DNA of 19,634 bases from contig CAZFWC010000012.1 in NCBI GenBank assembly GCA_964522515.1, positions 1 through 19,634 of the forward strand, read 5' to 3'. Each line of letters begins with the position of its first letter. Position 1 is the first letter of the stretch. Position numbers and translations under genes: made by a program. A model generated the notes under the pieces. That model saw only the letters and a list, made by a program, of their open reading frames with translations. It made no database searches and was not told where the DNA came from. Origin of the DNA: CAYNCE01 sp964522515 (GTDB lineage: Bacteria; Patescibacteriota; Patescibacteriia; UBA2196). This document shows, piece after piece, positions 6,915 to 14,139 of this stretch.

Positions 6915-8129
6915 ATGAAAAAAACAACTTTATTAATCACAATAATATTAATTTTGTCACCAATTATTCAGGTTAAAGCTGAAGGTGAATTAATCAAAAG
7001 CGAAAATTATAAGGCAGTTTATTATAAAGCCAGTGACGGACAACGATATATTTTTCCAAACCAGAAAATTTATAATTCTTGGTATAGTGATTTTTCAGGC
7101 ATAACTATTTTAAGCGATAAAGAATTAGCTGAAATTCCTTTGGGCGGTAATGTTTTTTATAAACCAAACTCAAGATTAATTAAAATAAAAACAGATCCAA
7201 AAGTTTATTGGGTTGATGAATTTGGAATTTTACGACACATTGTTTCAGAAAAAACAGCTCAAGATTTGTTTGGAAGTGATTGGTTTAATAAAATTGATGA
7301 TTTGCCAGAAGAATATTTTTTAGGTTATAAAATTGGCGATCCAATTGATTCTGATTTTTCAATTTCAATTTTTGAAGATTGGAAAATTAATGATAATAAA
7401 TTATTAACTACACGATCATTAGATTTACAAGAAGAAGAGAAGCAAGAACAAAATGGCTCCACGCAGGAGCATGGAGCCAACGAGACGGTTGAAGAGCCAG
7501 AAATAGTTGATGCTGAATATCAACCAGAAAGTATAAATTTAACAGCAACATCTGACGGATTTGAAGCTAATTTAACTTGGTTTGTTAATGGTGGCAATAC
7601 AAATTATGGATTTATAATTTTAAAATCTAAAATAAATATTTTGCCAACTTATGATCTTGAAGAAAATTATGTTGAAAATGAAGATTATATTATTTTACAC
7701 GATGATAAAGCAAAGGCGTATGATTGGAAAAATTTAGATTATGGAAGCGCGTATTATTTTAGAATTTGTCGTTTAAATAGTGATGATAGTTGTGGTGTTT
7801 ATAGCAATGTTGAATCATTGACATTTGGTTCAACAGATAAAGTATCTAAAATAATTTTAACAGGTGTGGTTGATAATAATACTGCTAAATTGTCTTGGGA
7901 AAAAGAATGGGTTAATGCAAATTATGGTTTTATTTTAGTCAAAGATATAAATGAAAATCCAGAGTATCCATTTGATAATTTTTTAAGATTAAGTGGAAAA
8001 GTAAAAAATTATAACTGGGAAGGATTGTCAAATGGAATTTATCATTTTAGAATTTGTAGATATAAAGGAGTTGATAATGGTGATAGATGTGAATATTACA
8101 GTAATAATTTGGAATTAAACATTGAATAA
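6915..8129 (+). CDS. Secreted protein: RYIFPN module plus two FN3-like domains
   Basis: This 404-aa protein has a signal peptide at 1-22 (cleavage near VKA-EG). Residues about 24-150 carry two sub-repeats of the shared surface module (VYYKASDGQRYIFPN, SWYSDFSGI, KVYWVDEFGILRHI). The third sub-repeat seen in the 2441 and 12520 genes is missing or diverged. A polar linker (about 170-200) contains a palindromic insertion. Two tandem FN3-like beta-sandwiches follow (about 203-305 and 310-404). Both end in an aligned segment with a Cys pair: RICRLNSDDSCGVYSN and RICRYKGVDNGDRCEYYSN, a likely disulfide in each domain. A surface-exposed binding or structural role is likely; the ligand is unknown. 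Confidence 0.7.
   Translation: MKKTTLLITIILILSPIIQVKAEGELIKSENYKAVYYKASDGQRYIFPNQKIYNSWYSDFSGITILSDKELAEIPLGGNVFYKPNSRLIKIKTDPKVYWVDEFGILRHIVSEKTAQDLFGSDWFNKIDDLPEEYFLGYKIGDPIDSDFSISIFEDWKINDNKLLTTRSLDLQEEEKQEQNGSTQEHGANETVEEPEIVDAEYQPESINLTATSDGFEANLTWFVNGGNTNYGFIILKSKINILPTYDLEENYVENEDYIILHDDKAKAYDWKNLDYGSAYYFRICRLNSDDSCGVYSNVESLTFGSTDKVSKIILTGVVDNNTAKLSWEKEWVNANYGFILVKDINENPEYPFDNFLRLSGKVKNYNWEGLSNGIYHFRICRYKGVDNGDRCEYYSNNLELNIE
7455..7478. repeat. In-frame palindromic insertion in the FN3-like gene
   Basis: GGCTCCACGC (7455-7464), loop AGGA, and GCATGGAGCC (7469-7478) form a 10-bp stem with one mismatch. The segment is much more GC-rich than the surrounding gene. It encodes GSTQEHGA within a low-complexity Glu/Gln linker, where an insertion would be tolerated. 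Confidence 0.6.
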
Positions 8130-8220
8130 AAATAATGCGATAAAATATTTAGAACAAGCGCTAAAACTAGATCCACAAAATCAAATTATAAAAGATGAGA
8201 TTGAGTGGTTGAGAAAATAA
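8122..8220 (+). pseudogene. TPR C-terminal fragment (gene remnant)
   Basis: Overlapping the end of the preceding gene in another frame is a stretch that reads NKNNAIKYLEQALKLDPQN, then QIIKDEIEWLRK and TAA. It matches a TPR helix pair and the extreme C-terminus of the TPR gene at 6146 (AIEYWGKVLEIDPNN, then AVINEIEKLK and stop). An in-frame stop at 8116 blocks extension upstream. A TTG at 8122 could start a 32-aa peptide, but a lone half-repeat is more likely the tail of a lost TPR paralogue. Confidence 0.6.
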
Positions 8221-8244
8221 AATAATAATTATTTATTTGTCCAC

Positions 8245-8273
8245 TTGTATTTTTATTTAATTGTTATTAAAAT
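8245..8273 (+). promoter_or_regulatory. Probable promoter of the O-antigen-ligase-like gene
   Basis: TTGTAT (8245-8250), a 17-bp spacer and TAAAAT (8268-8273) predict a start near 8280, leaving about 20 nt before the ATG at 8300. Such AT-rich boxes arise easily by chance here, so confidence is limited. Confidence 0.4.
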
Positions 8274-8299
8274 ATAAAAGTAATTAAAATCAAAAAATT

Positions 8300-10432
8300 A
8301 TGCTTAACAAAATTATTAAAACTCTTGTTTATTTAGCGATTTTTTTAATTCCAATTTTTTTCCTGCCAATTACTGTTTTTCCATTAATGTGGAATAAACA
8401 TATTTTGTTGCTGTTTTTATGCTCTTTAGCTTTGATTTTGTGGTTAGCGCAAATTATTAAACAAGGCAAATTAAATTTAAAATGGAATAAATTATCCACA
8501 ACTATTCTTATTTTATTGTTTGTTTTAATTATTTCTACTGTTTTTTCAAGCGCCAGAGTTTTTAGTTTTTGGTCAGCTGTTTCTTCTCAATCTTGTTTAA
8601 ATTTTATTTTGTATTTTATAATATTTTTTCTAGCTAGTAATGTTTTTAATAAAAATAAAGATATTGTTAAAGCGCTTTTGCTTTTATTAATTAGTAGTGT
8701 AATTCTTAATTTATTATTTTTAATTCAATTATTTTTTGGACAGATTTTACCTTGGGATTTTAGTCAAGCAATTGGTTTTAATTTAATTGGTTCTGTGTGG
8801 ACATTTGCTATTTTTTTAGGAGGAATAATAATTATATTAACAGCATTATTAGGTGAAACAAAAATTTTTAAAAATAAATTTTATAAATTACTTGGGTGTT
8901 TATCTTTAATTTTGTTTTTAATTAGTTTAATAATTATAGATTTTGAAATCGCTTGGATAGGAATTGCTTTAAGTATGATTATTATTATGTGGCAAAAATT
9001 AAAAGATTTTGTTCCTGAAAAAAAAGTAGATTTAAAATCAGTTTATTTGCCTGCTTTAATTTTTGTTTTAGCTGTTGTTTTAATAGTTATTAAATTGCCT
9101 TTGGCAGATCGTTTTCAATTGCCAAATTTAATTACTTTAAATATTAAAACTTCACATAATGTTGCTGTTGATAGTTTAAAAGATTCATTTAAAAATATTA
9201 TTATTGGATCTGGACCAGCGACTTTTGAATATCAATATGCTTTGCACAAACCAATCAGTATTGTTCAAAGTTCTTTTTGGCAAACAAGATTTTTGCAAGG
9301 CAAATACGCTTTGTCTACTTTTTTAACTGAATTTGGTATTTTTGGATTAGTAGGATTTTTATTAATAATATTATTTTTCTTACAGCAGGGAATTAAAAAA
9401 ATTATTTTAGCTAAAAAAGAAAGTATTAATTTAGATTTTAAAACACAAGTTAATATTCAATCAGCTGTTTTTGCTTCTGGTTTTTATTTTTTACTTTGCT
9501 GGTTTTTGTATTCAGCAGATTTTGTTTTGCTTTTTGTTAGTTTTTTAATTTTGGGTTTGTGGTTAGCTTGCAATAATAATAAACAAAAAGAAATTATATT
9601 TACTAAGTCACCTCAACAAGCTTTTTTTATAATGCTAATCAGTATTGTAATTATTCCAAGTTTGGCAATTTGTCTTTTTTATTCATCTAAAAAATATATC
9701 GCTAATATAAATTACAACAAAGTGATTGCTGTTGCAACCCAAGAAAATGCTAGTATTGATTCTGCTATTAATTTTTTAATCAAAGCAGTTAATCAAGATG
9801 GAGCAAATGATTTATATTTAAGAGAATTATCAGAAGCTTATTTAATAAAACTTGTTCAAATGCAATATAACCAGCAATTAAGTCCAGAGCAAATTCAACA
9901 AGAAACGCAATCATTAATTAAAGAGTTAGATTTATTAGCGCAGAAAATGACTCAAGTTAATCCACAAAATAGCCAAAATTGGGAACAGTTAGGTAGAATT
10001 TATGGAAGTTTAATGCAAATTGATCTCACAGCTTATGAATTTTCAATAAATAATTATATTAAAGCCAGTGAATTAGATCCTAAAAATCCTTTGATTTTGC
10101 TTAAATTAGCTAGTTTAAATTTTGAGATGGCTAAAAATGTTTTAGCTCAATCTAAACAACAAAGTATAAAACAAGAAGATAAAAATAAATTGCAAGAGAT
10201 TTATAAACAAAGTTTAGACAGCGCTTTGGAATATTCAGATAAATCAATTAAATTAAAAAATAATTTTGTGTCATCATATTATTTAAAAGCAATTATTTAT
10301 GATTTTTCAGAACAATATGAAGTAGCTTTGGAAAATTACCAAAGGGTTTTATTATTAGAACCAAATAATCAAGAAGTGTTAAAAAGAGCAGAAGAAATTT
10401 TTAAAATAATTAATCCAGAAATTAATGAATAA
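8300..10432 (+). CDS. Polytopic Wzy/WaaL-like glycan polymerase/ligase with C-terminal TPRs
   Basis: This 710-aa inner-membrane protein has about ten or more hydrophobic helices over residues 1-465, beginning with two near the N-terminus. A Wzy_C/O-antigen-ligase signature spans about 285-365: SHNVAVDSLKDSF, IIIGSGPATFEYQY, then LSTFLTEFGIFGLVGFL, which matches the family's 'GsGpgtF ... E.GilGl'. Residues about 480-705 are TPR-like, with a clear last repeat (EQYEVALENYQRVLLLEPNN). Members of this superfamily polymerise O-antigen, ligate it to lipid A-core, or transfer glycans onto proteins. A function acting on the neighbouring secreted proteins is inferred from location alone. No glycosyltransferase genes are in the window. 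The fusion to TPRs, with TPR genes nearby, suggests a shared assembly complex. Confidence 0.72.
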   Translation: MLNKIIKTLVYLAIFLIPIFFLPITVFPLMWNKHILLLFLCSLALILWLAQIIKQGKLNLKWNKLSTTILILLFVLIISTVFSSARVFSFWSAVSSQSCLNFILYFIIFFLASNVFNKNKDIVKALLLLLISSVILNLLFLIQLFFGQILPWDFSQAIGFNLIGSVWTFAIFLGGIIIILTALLGETKIFKNKFYKLLGCLSLILFLISLIIIDFEIAWIGIALSMIIIMWQKLKDFVPEKKVDLKSVYLPALIFVLAVVLIVIKLPLADRFQLPNLITLNIKTSHNVAVDSLKDSFKNIIIGSGPATFEYQYALHKPISIVQSSFWQTRFLQGKYALSTFLTEFGIFGLVGFLLIILFFLQQGIKKIILAKKESINLDFKTQVNIQSAVFASGFYFLLCWFLYSADFVLLFVSFLILGLWLACNNNKQKEIIFTKSPQQAFFIMLISIVIIPSLAICLFYSSKKYIANINYNKVIAVATQENASIDSAINFLIKAVNQDGANDLYLRELSEAYLIKLVQMQYNQQLSPEQIQQETQSLIKELDLLAQKMTQVNPQNSQNWEQLGRIYGSLMQIDLTAYEFSINNYIKASELDPKNPLILLKLASLNFEMAKNVLAQSKQQSIKQEDKNKLQEIYKQSLDSALEYSDKSIKLKNNFVSSYYLKAIIYDFSEQYEVALENYQRVLLLEPNNQEVLKRAEEIFKIINPEINE
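8492..8500 (+). other. DnaA-box-like 9-mer inside a coding region
   Basis: TTATCCACA matches the DnaA-box consensus exactly but lies within the ligase-like gene. It is probably coincidental; it is recorded because a second exact match exists at 10506-10514. Confidence 0.2.
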
Positions 10433-10462
10433 AAAATAAAATTTATTTTAATAAAATTTATT

Positions 10463-10491
10463 TTGTTTTTTTAATAAAAATGTGTTATATT
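10463..10491 (+). promoter_or_regulatory. Possible promoter upstream of the fibre-like gene
   Basis: TTGTTT (10463-10468), a 17-bp spacer and TATATT (10486-10491) predict a start near 10498. With the terminator-like hairpin at 10590-10619 this would yield either an RNA of about 110-120 nt or an attenuated leader for the gene at 10819. The AT-rich background makes this weak. Confidence 0.3.
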
Positions 10492-10589
10492 TAAAATACA
10501 AAAGTTGTGGATAACTTTATAAAATATTATGTTTTTGTTTTCATGCTCTAAATTAAGTTTATTAAATATAAAAAACTATTTTTAATTTT

Positions 10590-10619
10590 GGATGTTTTTG
10601 GCATCCTTTTTTATTTTTT
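10590..10619 (+). terminator. Terminator-like hairpin with T-tract
   Basis: GGATG (10590-10594), a 7-nt loop and CATCC (10602-10606) are followed by six T, one A and six T. It could end the ligase-like gene's transcript about 170 nt after the stop, end a short RNA, or attenuate the downstream gene. Confidence 0.5.
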
Positions 10620-10701
10620 AAAAGGTCGAATATTTTTAACAAATTATAAAAAAATTAAAAAAAATAATAAATACAAAGGTCGTAAAAATAATTAAAACAA
10701 A

Positions 10702-10746
10702 AATTTATTTATTTTTTAATGATGCGTGTTAAAAAATAAATAAATT
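10702..10746. repeat. Perfect 18-bp AT-rich inverted repeat
   Basis: AATTTATTTATTTTTTAA (10702-10719) and its exact complement (10729-10746) are separated by a GC-richer 9-nt loop, TGATGCGTG. It ends 4 nt before 3WJ element B, matching the placement of the 2289-2362 inverted repeat ahead of element A. Confidence 0.6.
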
Positions 10747-10750
10747 AATT

Positions 10751-10809
10751 CACCCTATCAAATAATTCCGAGTACTCGGAATTCTCGCGCAACGAGATTT
10801 GACGGGGTA
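10751..10809 (+). promoter_or_regulatory. Three-way-junction leader element B
   Basis: A 59-nt segment with the same plan as element A. The outer 13-nt arms (10751-10763 and 10797-10809) also carry CACCC...TCAAAT and ATTTGAC...GGG, pairing with one wobble and one A-C mismatch. Inner hairpin 1 is a 20-bp perfect palindrome (10764-10783, arms AATTCCGA/TCGGAATT). Inner hairpin 2 is CTCG, loop CGCAA, CGAG (10784-10796). The junction has no unpaired bases. The element ends 9 nt before the ATG at 10819. Inner stems differ in sequence from element A while the fold is kept. Confidence 0.65.
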
Positions 10810-10818
10810 AAAAAAATT

Positions 10819-12486
10819 ATGGAAAAATTTTATAAAAAATTATTTAAAAATGTTTCTTCAGTAGCAATAAGTGTGGCAGTATGTTCTTTATTAATGATAG
10901 GTGTTGCATTGGCGTCAACTACAATTAGCACAAACATTTCTACTGAGGGCACCTTATCTGTAACTGATACATCAGCTTTTACTGGTGCTTCAACCTTTAC
11001 AGGTTTGGCAACTTTTGACCACGCTACTTCAACTTCAGCTAGCACAACTGATTATCTTTATATTGGTCCAGATTTTACCGAAGATTCTAATATGGATTTT
11101 ACAGCAGGAGATTTGTTTGTTGCAAATGATGCTAATATTGTAGGAGTTACTTATCTTGAAGGTGCATTGCAAGCAACCAGCACATCACTCTTTACAGGCG
11201 CAGCTACATTTTATGGCGATGTGACTTTAGGTGATGCTGTTACGGATACAGTTACTATTGTCGGTCCAGTTGATATGGGCACAATGGATGTTGGACTACC
11301 TCTAACAACTACTGATCAATTTGCAATTGAAGTACATACTGAACCTGCGGTTGCAATGGTGGCTGGTGACACTGGTCTGTCAGCGGGAATCCGTTCTAGA
11401 TATCATGTTACTGTTGATCAGACCAATCAGGTATCTATATCTGCTATAGAAGGGCGTTTAAGAGTTAAGGCGGCTATGGATGATGGAGTACAATCTGCTA
11501 TTTCAGGAACTATTGAAGCATCTACATCAGGTGCAGTCTTTACTGGTCCATCAACAACTCAAAGAAATGCAGGTACTTTTGCCCTAGATTTTGGTTCAGC
11601 TGTTACGCTAACCGAAGCTGGTTGGTTAACCGGTGTTACTATTGACTCAAGTGTTCATGGTGATGTTAGTATGGCAAATACTGAATTTGCAGGTTTGAGA
11701 ATAAAAACAAGCACTGATAAAGAACCTTGGGAATATGGAATACACTTGAGAGGTAGTACAGTAGGCATTGATATTGGCGCGGCAACAACTGGAATTGCTA
11801 TTTCTGGCGCAGGAACAAATGCTTTAGTTATTACTCAAACTGGATCTACTGCAACTGATGGATATGCCATTAAATTAGGAACAAGTGGCACACCCTTAAC
11901 TACTGCTACAGCGGATGCAAGCGCAGTTAAAATATATTCAACCAATTCATCAGCTACAGGAGACAATAGAGGAATTTACAACAGATTTTTCTTAACTGGT
12001 GATGGAGCTGGTGGTGGCGAATCTCTTAGAAGTTCAACTGTTGTTAATGCAAATGTTGGAACTGCACACGGAGCGCATTTTGGAATTGAGTTTGAAGCTA
12101 CTGCTGGTGGTTCTGAAACTTCAGGTCTTGGTGTAGGTTTAAGAGGAACACTTATGATTCCAAATATCGCAAGTTGGGCACCAACTGGAACTTATGCCGC
12201 AGGAATGTTTGAAATATATTCAGAAGGAACACTTTCTGATCCAGCAGGGATGACTGAACTTTCTGTTCTACGATTATTAAATGGTGGAGATGGTACTGGT
12301 GGAGACGATGTTGATACTGACGCGTTTTTGTTTTCAATACAAGGATTTACAGCTGCAGCAGGTGTAACAAATGTAATTTCAAGTACACCCCTTGCTGAGA
12401 TAGCACCAACAAATATTGGTATTCGTGTTAAAGTTGGAACAAATACATATTATATTCCAGCGGTGTTGGCTGCTGAGTGGAACTAA
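10819..12486 (+). CDS. Secreted fibre-like surface protein
   Basis: This 555-aa protein has a basic N-terminus and hydrophobic segment (about 12-33) that read as a signal peptide or membrane anchor (cleavage possible near ALA-ST). Residues about 35-150 contain short repeats such as SAFTGASTFTGLATF and SLFTGAATFYGDVTLGD, typical of beta-helical or trimeric fibre shafts. The remainder is Gly/Ala/Thr-rich with many short beta-strands (for example GIHLRGSTVGIDIGAATTGIAISGAG). It ends in VGTNTYYIPAVLAAEWN, an ending that reminds me of phage tail-fibre and capsid-decoration proteins. No Cys occurs after the signal region. It is visibly less AT-rich than neighbouring genes, so phage or horizontal origin is possible, but high expression is an equal explanation. 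No other phage gene is present. The gene at 12520 follows after 33 nt. Confidence 0.6.
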   Translation: MEKFYKKLFKNVSSVAISVAVCSLLMIGVALASTTISTNISTEGTLSVTDTSAFTGASTFTGLATFDHATSTSASTTDYLYIGPDFTEDSNMDFTAGDLFVANDANIVGVTYLEGALQATSTSLFTGAATFYGDVTLGDAVTDTVTIVGPVDMGTMDVGLPLTTTDQFAIEVHTEPAVAMVAGDTGLSAGIRSRYHVTVDQTNQVSISAIEGRLRVKAAMDDGVQSAISGTIEASTSGAVFTGPSTTQRNAGTFALDFGSAVTLTEAGWLTGVTIDSSVHGDVSMANTEFAGLRIKTSTDKEPWEYGIHLRGSTVGIDIGAATTGIAISGAGTNALVITQTGSTATDGYAIKLGTSGTPLTTATADASAVKIYSTNSSATGDNRGIYNRFFLTGDGAGGGESLRSSTVVNANVGTAHGAHFGIEFEATAGGSETSGLGVGLRGTLMIPNIASWAPTGTYAAGMFEIYSEGTLSDPAGMTELSVLRLLNGGDGTGGDDVDTDAFLFSIQGFTAAAGVTNVISSTPLAEIAPTNIGIRVKVGTNTYYIPAVLAAEWN

Positions 12487-12519
12487 AGAAATTTAATTAA
12501 TTAATTAACCAAAAAGCTT

Positions 12520-14007
12520 ATGAAAAAATTCAAGTACATTCTGATTTTATCTTTGCTTTTAATTCCTTTTGGTTTTGCAAATGCAGCTAATGATGTTACT
12601 GTTTCTGCTAACACAACTATTGAATTAACCAGTCCTGCATCGATGTCACTTACTTTAGCAAGTGGTAGCAGTTATAGTTCAATGACAGTTAGCGCAAGTT
12701 CTATTTCTTTTACTATTTCAGCTGGAGGAAGTATTACATTAACTTCCGCAGATGGATATTATATTAAAAATGACAGAACAACAGTTAGTTGCAGTGGTAC
12801 TACTTCAAGCGTTACATACAGTTTAGTAGCTGGGGCAAGTGATGACACAATTACTTTTACTCCTACTGATAGTGTTGTTTGCACTGCTTCTGGGTCAACT
12901 TTAGATGGTGGCAGTAGTGGCGGAAGTGGTTCTTCAACCAGTTCAACTGCTTCATCAGCAACTGGCACTCAATCTGTAAGTAAAACAGTAAGTGGTAGTG
13001 GTGGCGGTTCTGTTGCGACAACAGACAACAAAGCTGGAATGCAAATTCCTGTAGGTTTAGCTTCTGGAAATGTATCAATGAATATTACTCCTAAAGCTAG
13101 TTCAGGTTATACAACACCAACAGGTAAGTACAAAGCTTTAGCTAATCAAGTTTATGATTTTAGTTTATCTTCAGGTGGAAGCGCGATAACAAGTTTGTCA
13201 AATTCTGCAACGCTGACTTTTAAATATACTAACAGCGATGTGTCTGGTTTAAATCCAGATAGTTTAACTGTTTATTATTGGGACACAACAAGTTCTAGTT
13301 GGGTTGCTCTTAATACCACTGTTGATAAAGATGCTAAAACTGTAACTGCTGGCGTAACTCACTTTACTTTGTTTGGTGTATTTGGCGAACAAGCTCCGAT
13401 TACTGTAGAAGGTATTAACGCCGGTGATTTAGTTAAAGTTGCTAATAATCCAGCTGTTTATTATATAGGCAGTGATAGTAAGAGATACATTTTTCCAAAT
13501 TTAAATACTTACAAAACTTGGTATTCAGATTTTTCCGCAGTTAAAACTATTTCACAAACAGAAATGCAAGCATTAGATGAATTTGGCGGCAATATTACAT
13601 TTCGCGCTGGCACTAAACTTATTAAATTCCCAACTGTGCCAAAAGTCTACGCAGTTGAACCAGGCGGTGTTTTAAGACACATTGATGGTGAAGCAATTGC
13701 TGAATCTTTATACGGAGCAGAATGGTGGAAGTGGGTTTGGGAAGTTGCTGAAGAAAATTATATTTCTTATACAATTGGCGCAGATATTACTGAAGCTAAA
13801 TATCCAGTTGGATCGTTGATTAAATACGCAAATTCCAGTGACAAATATTATATGAATGCGAATGGGATAAAGCGTTTATTAACAAATAGTGGTTTTAGTA
13901 ATAATCGTTTTCACAATGATTTTGTAATTGAAACAAATATAGTTTATAGTGACGGAGCGCAAATTACAGGCGAGGAATCAGATTTAAGCACAACTGCTGG
14001 ACCGTAA
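12520..14007 (+). CDS. Secreted Ser/Thr-rich protein with C-terminal RYIFPN module
   Basis: This 495-aa protein has a signal peptide at 1-22 (cleavage near ANA-AN). Residues about 25-125 are a Ser/Thr-rich beta domain with two Cys (VSCSG and VVCTA) that could form a disulfide. A Gly/Ser linker (about 128-160) follows. Residues about 165-295 form a beta-sandwich that includes MQIPVGLASGNVSMNITP and closes with VTAGVTHFTLFGVF, like ZU5-type or similar sandwiches. Residues about 303-485 carry three sub-repeats of the shared module (VYYIGSDSKRYIFPN; VYAVEPGGVLRHI; KYYMNANGIKRLL). The second is nearly identical to that of the 2441 gene, indicating duplication. The module is N-terminal in the other two proteins and C-terminal here, so it behaves as a mobile domain, perhaps a cell-wall or glycan anchor (inference). 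A terminator follows the gene. Confidence 0.68.
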   Translation: MKKFKYILILSLLLIPFGFANAANDVTVSANTTIELTSPASMSLTLASGSSYSSMTVSASSISFTISAGGSITLTSADGYYIKNDRTTVSCSGTTSSVTYSLVAGASDDTITFTPTDSVVCTASGSTLDGGSSGGSGSSTSSTASSATGTQSVSKTVSGSGGGSVATTDNKAGMQIPVGLASGNVSMNITPKASSGYTTPTGKYKALANQVYDFSLSSGGSAITSLSNSATLTFKYTNSDVSGLNPDSLTVYYWDTTSSSWVALNTTVDKDAKTVTAGVTHFTLFGVFGEQAPITVEGINAGDLVKVANNPAVYYIGSDSKRYIFPNLNTYKTWYSDFSAVKTISQTEMQALDEFGGNITFRAGTKLIKFPTVPKVYAVEPGGVLRHIDGEAIAESLYGAEWWKWVWEVAEENYISYTIGADITEAKYPVGSLIKYANSSDKYYMNANGIKRLLTNSGFSNNRFHNDFVIETNIVYSDGAQITGEESDLSTTAGP

Positions 14008-14030
14008 CCCTAAACCATAAAGGTTCAGGG
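14004..14030. repeat. Palindromic repeat family P, copy 1, at a stop codon
   Basis: It begins GTAACCC, which includes the TAA stop of the preceding gene, and folds as CCCTAAACC (14008-14016), loop ATAAA, GGTTCAGGG (14022-14030) with one mismatch. The loop, the flanking ACC...G and the CAGGGC end are shared with the copy inside serS at 17536-17563. No T-run follows it directly, so it is not itself a terminator. Confidence 0.6.
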
Positions 14031-14053
14031 CAAGCAAGATAAAATCTTTTATT

Positions 14054-14095
14054 AAAACAATCCCATTTATATAAATAAATTGGGGTTGTTTTTTT
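14054..14095 (+). terminator. Rho-independent terminator of the surface block
   Basis: AACAATCCCA (14056-14065) pairs with TGGGGTTGTT (14081-14090) over ten positions including one wobble, extended by A-T pairs and followed by a T-run. It separates the surface genes from lysS. Confidence 0.8.
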
Positions 14096-14113
14096 GTTTT
14101 AAAATAGTATAAT
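14086..14113 (+). promoter_or_regulatory. Probable promoter of lysS
   Basis: A perfect TATAAT at 14108-14113 with TTGTTT (14086-14091) 16 bp upstream; the latter overlaps the 3' arm of the preceding terminator. The predicted start is near 14120, about 20 nt before the ATG at 14140. Confidence 0.5.
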
Positions 14114-14139
14114 TAAAATATGAATAAATTATAAAAAAT

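Larger units (their letters stand above)
10433..10818. other. 386-bp AT-rich intergenic region before the fibre-like gene
   Basis: In order this region holds an AT-only direct repeat TAAAATTTATTTT (10437-10464), a weak promoter-like pair (10463-10491), an exact DnaA-box 9-mer on the minus strand (TGTGGATAA, 10506-10514), a terminator-like hairpin (10590-10619), the octamer AAAGGTCG twice (10621-10628 and 10675-10682), an 18-bp perfect inverted repeat (10702-10746) and 3WJ element B (10751-10809). No open reading frame of note is seen. Confidence 0.6.

Noticed and set aside
8119..8220. Programmed frameshift joining the FN3-like protein to the TPR tail
   Set aside because: No slippery heptamer or downstream structure is seen, and the upstream protein has no TPR; a gene remnant explains it better.
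8492..10514. Exact DnaA-box 9-mers at 8492-8500 and 10506-10514 as a sign of a replication origin
   Set aside because: Only two copies 2 kb apart, one inside a gene, with no dnaA/dnaN nearby and no cluster. Two chance matches are not surprising in 20 kb of AT-rich DNA.
10819..12486. Prophage region
   Set aside because: Only one fibre-like protein with a secretion signal; no integrase, terminase, capsid or att site.
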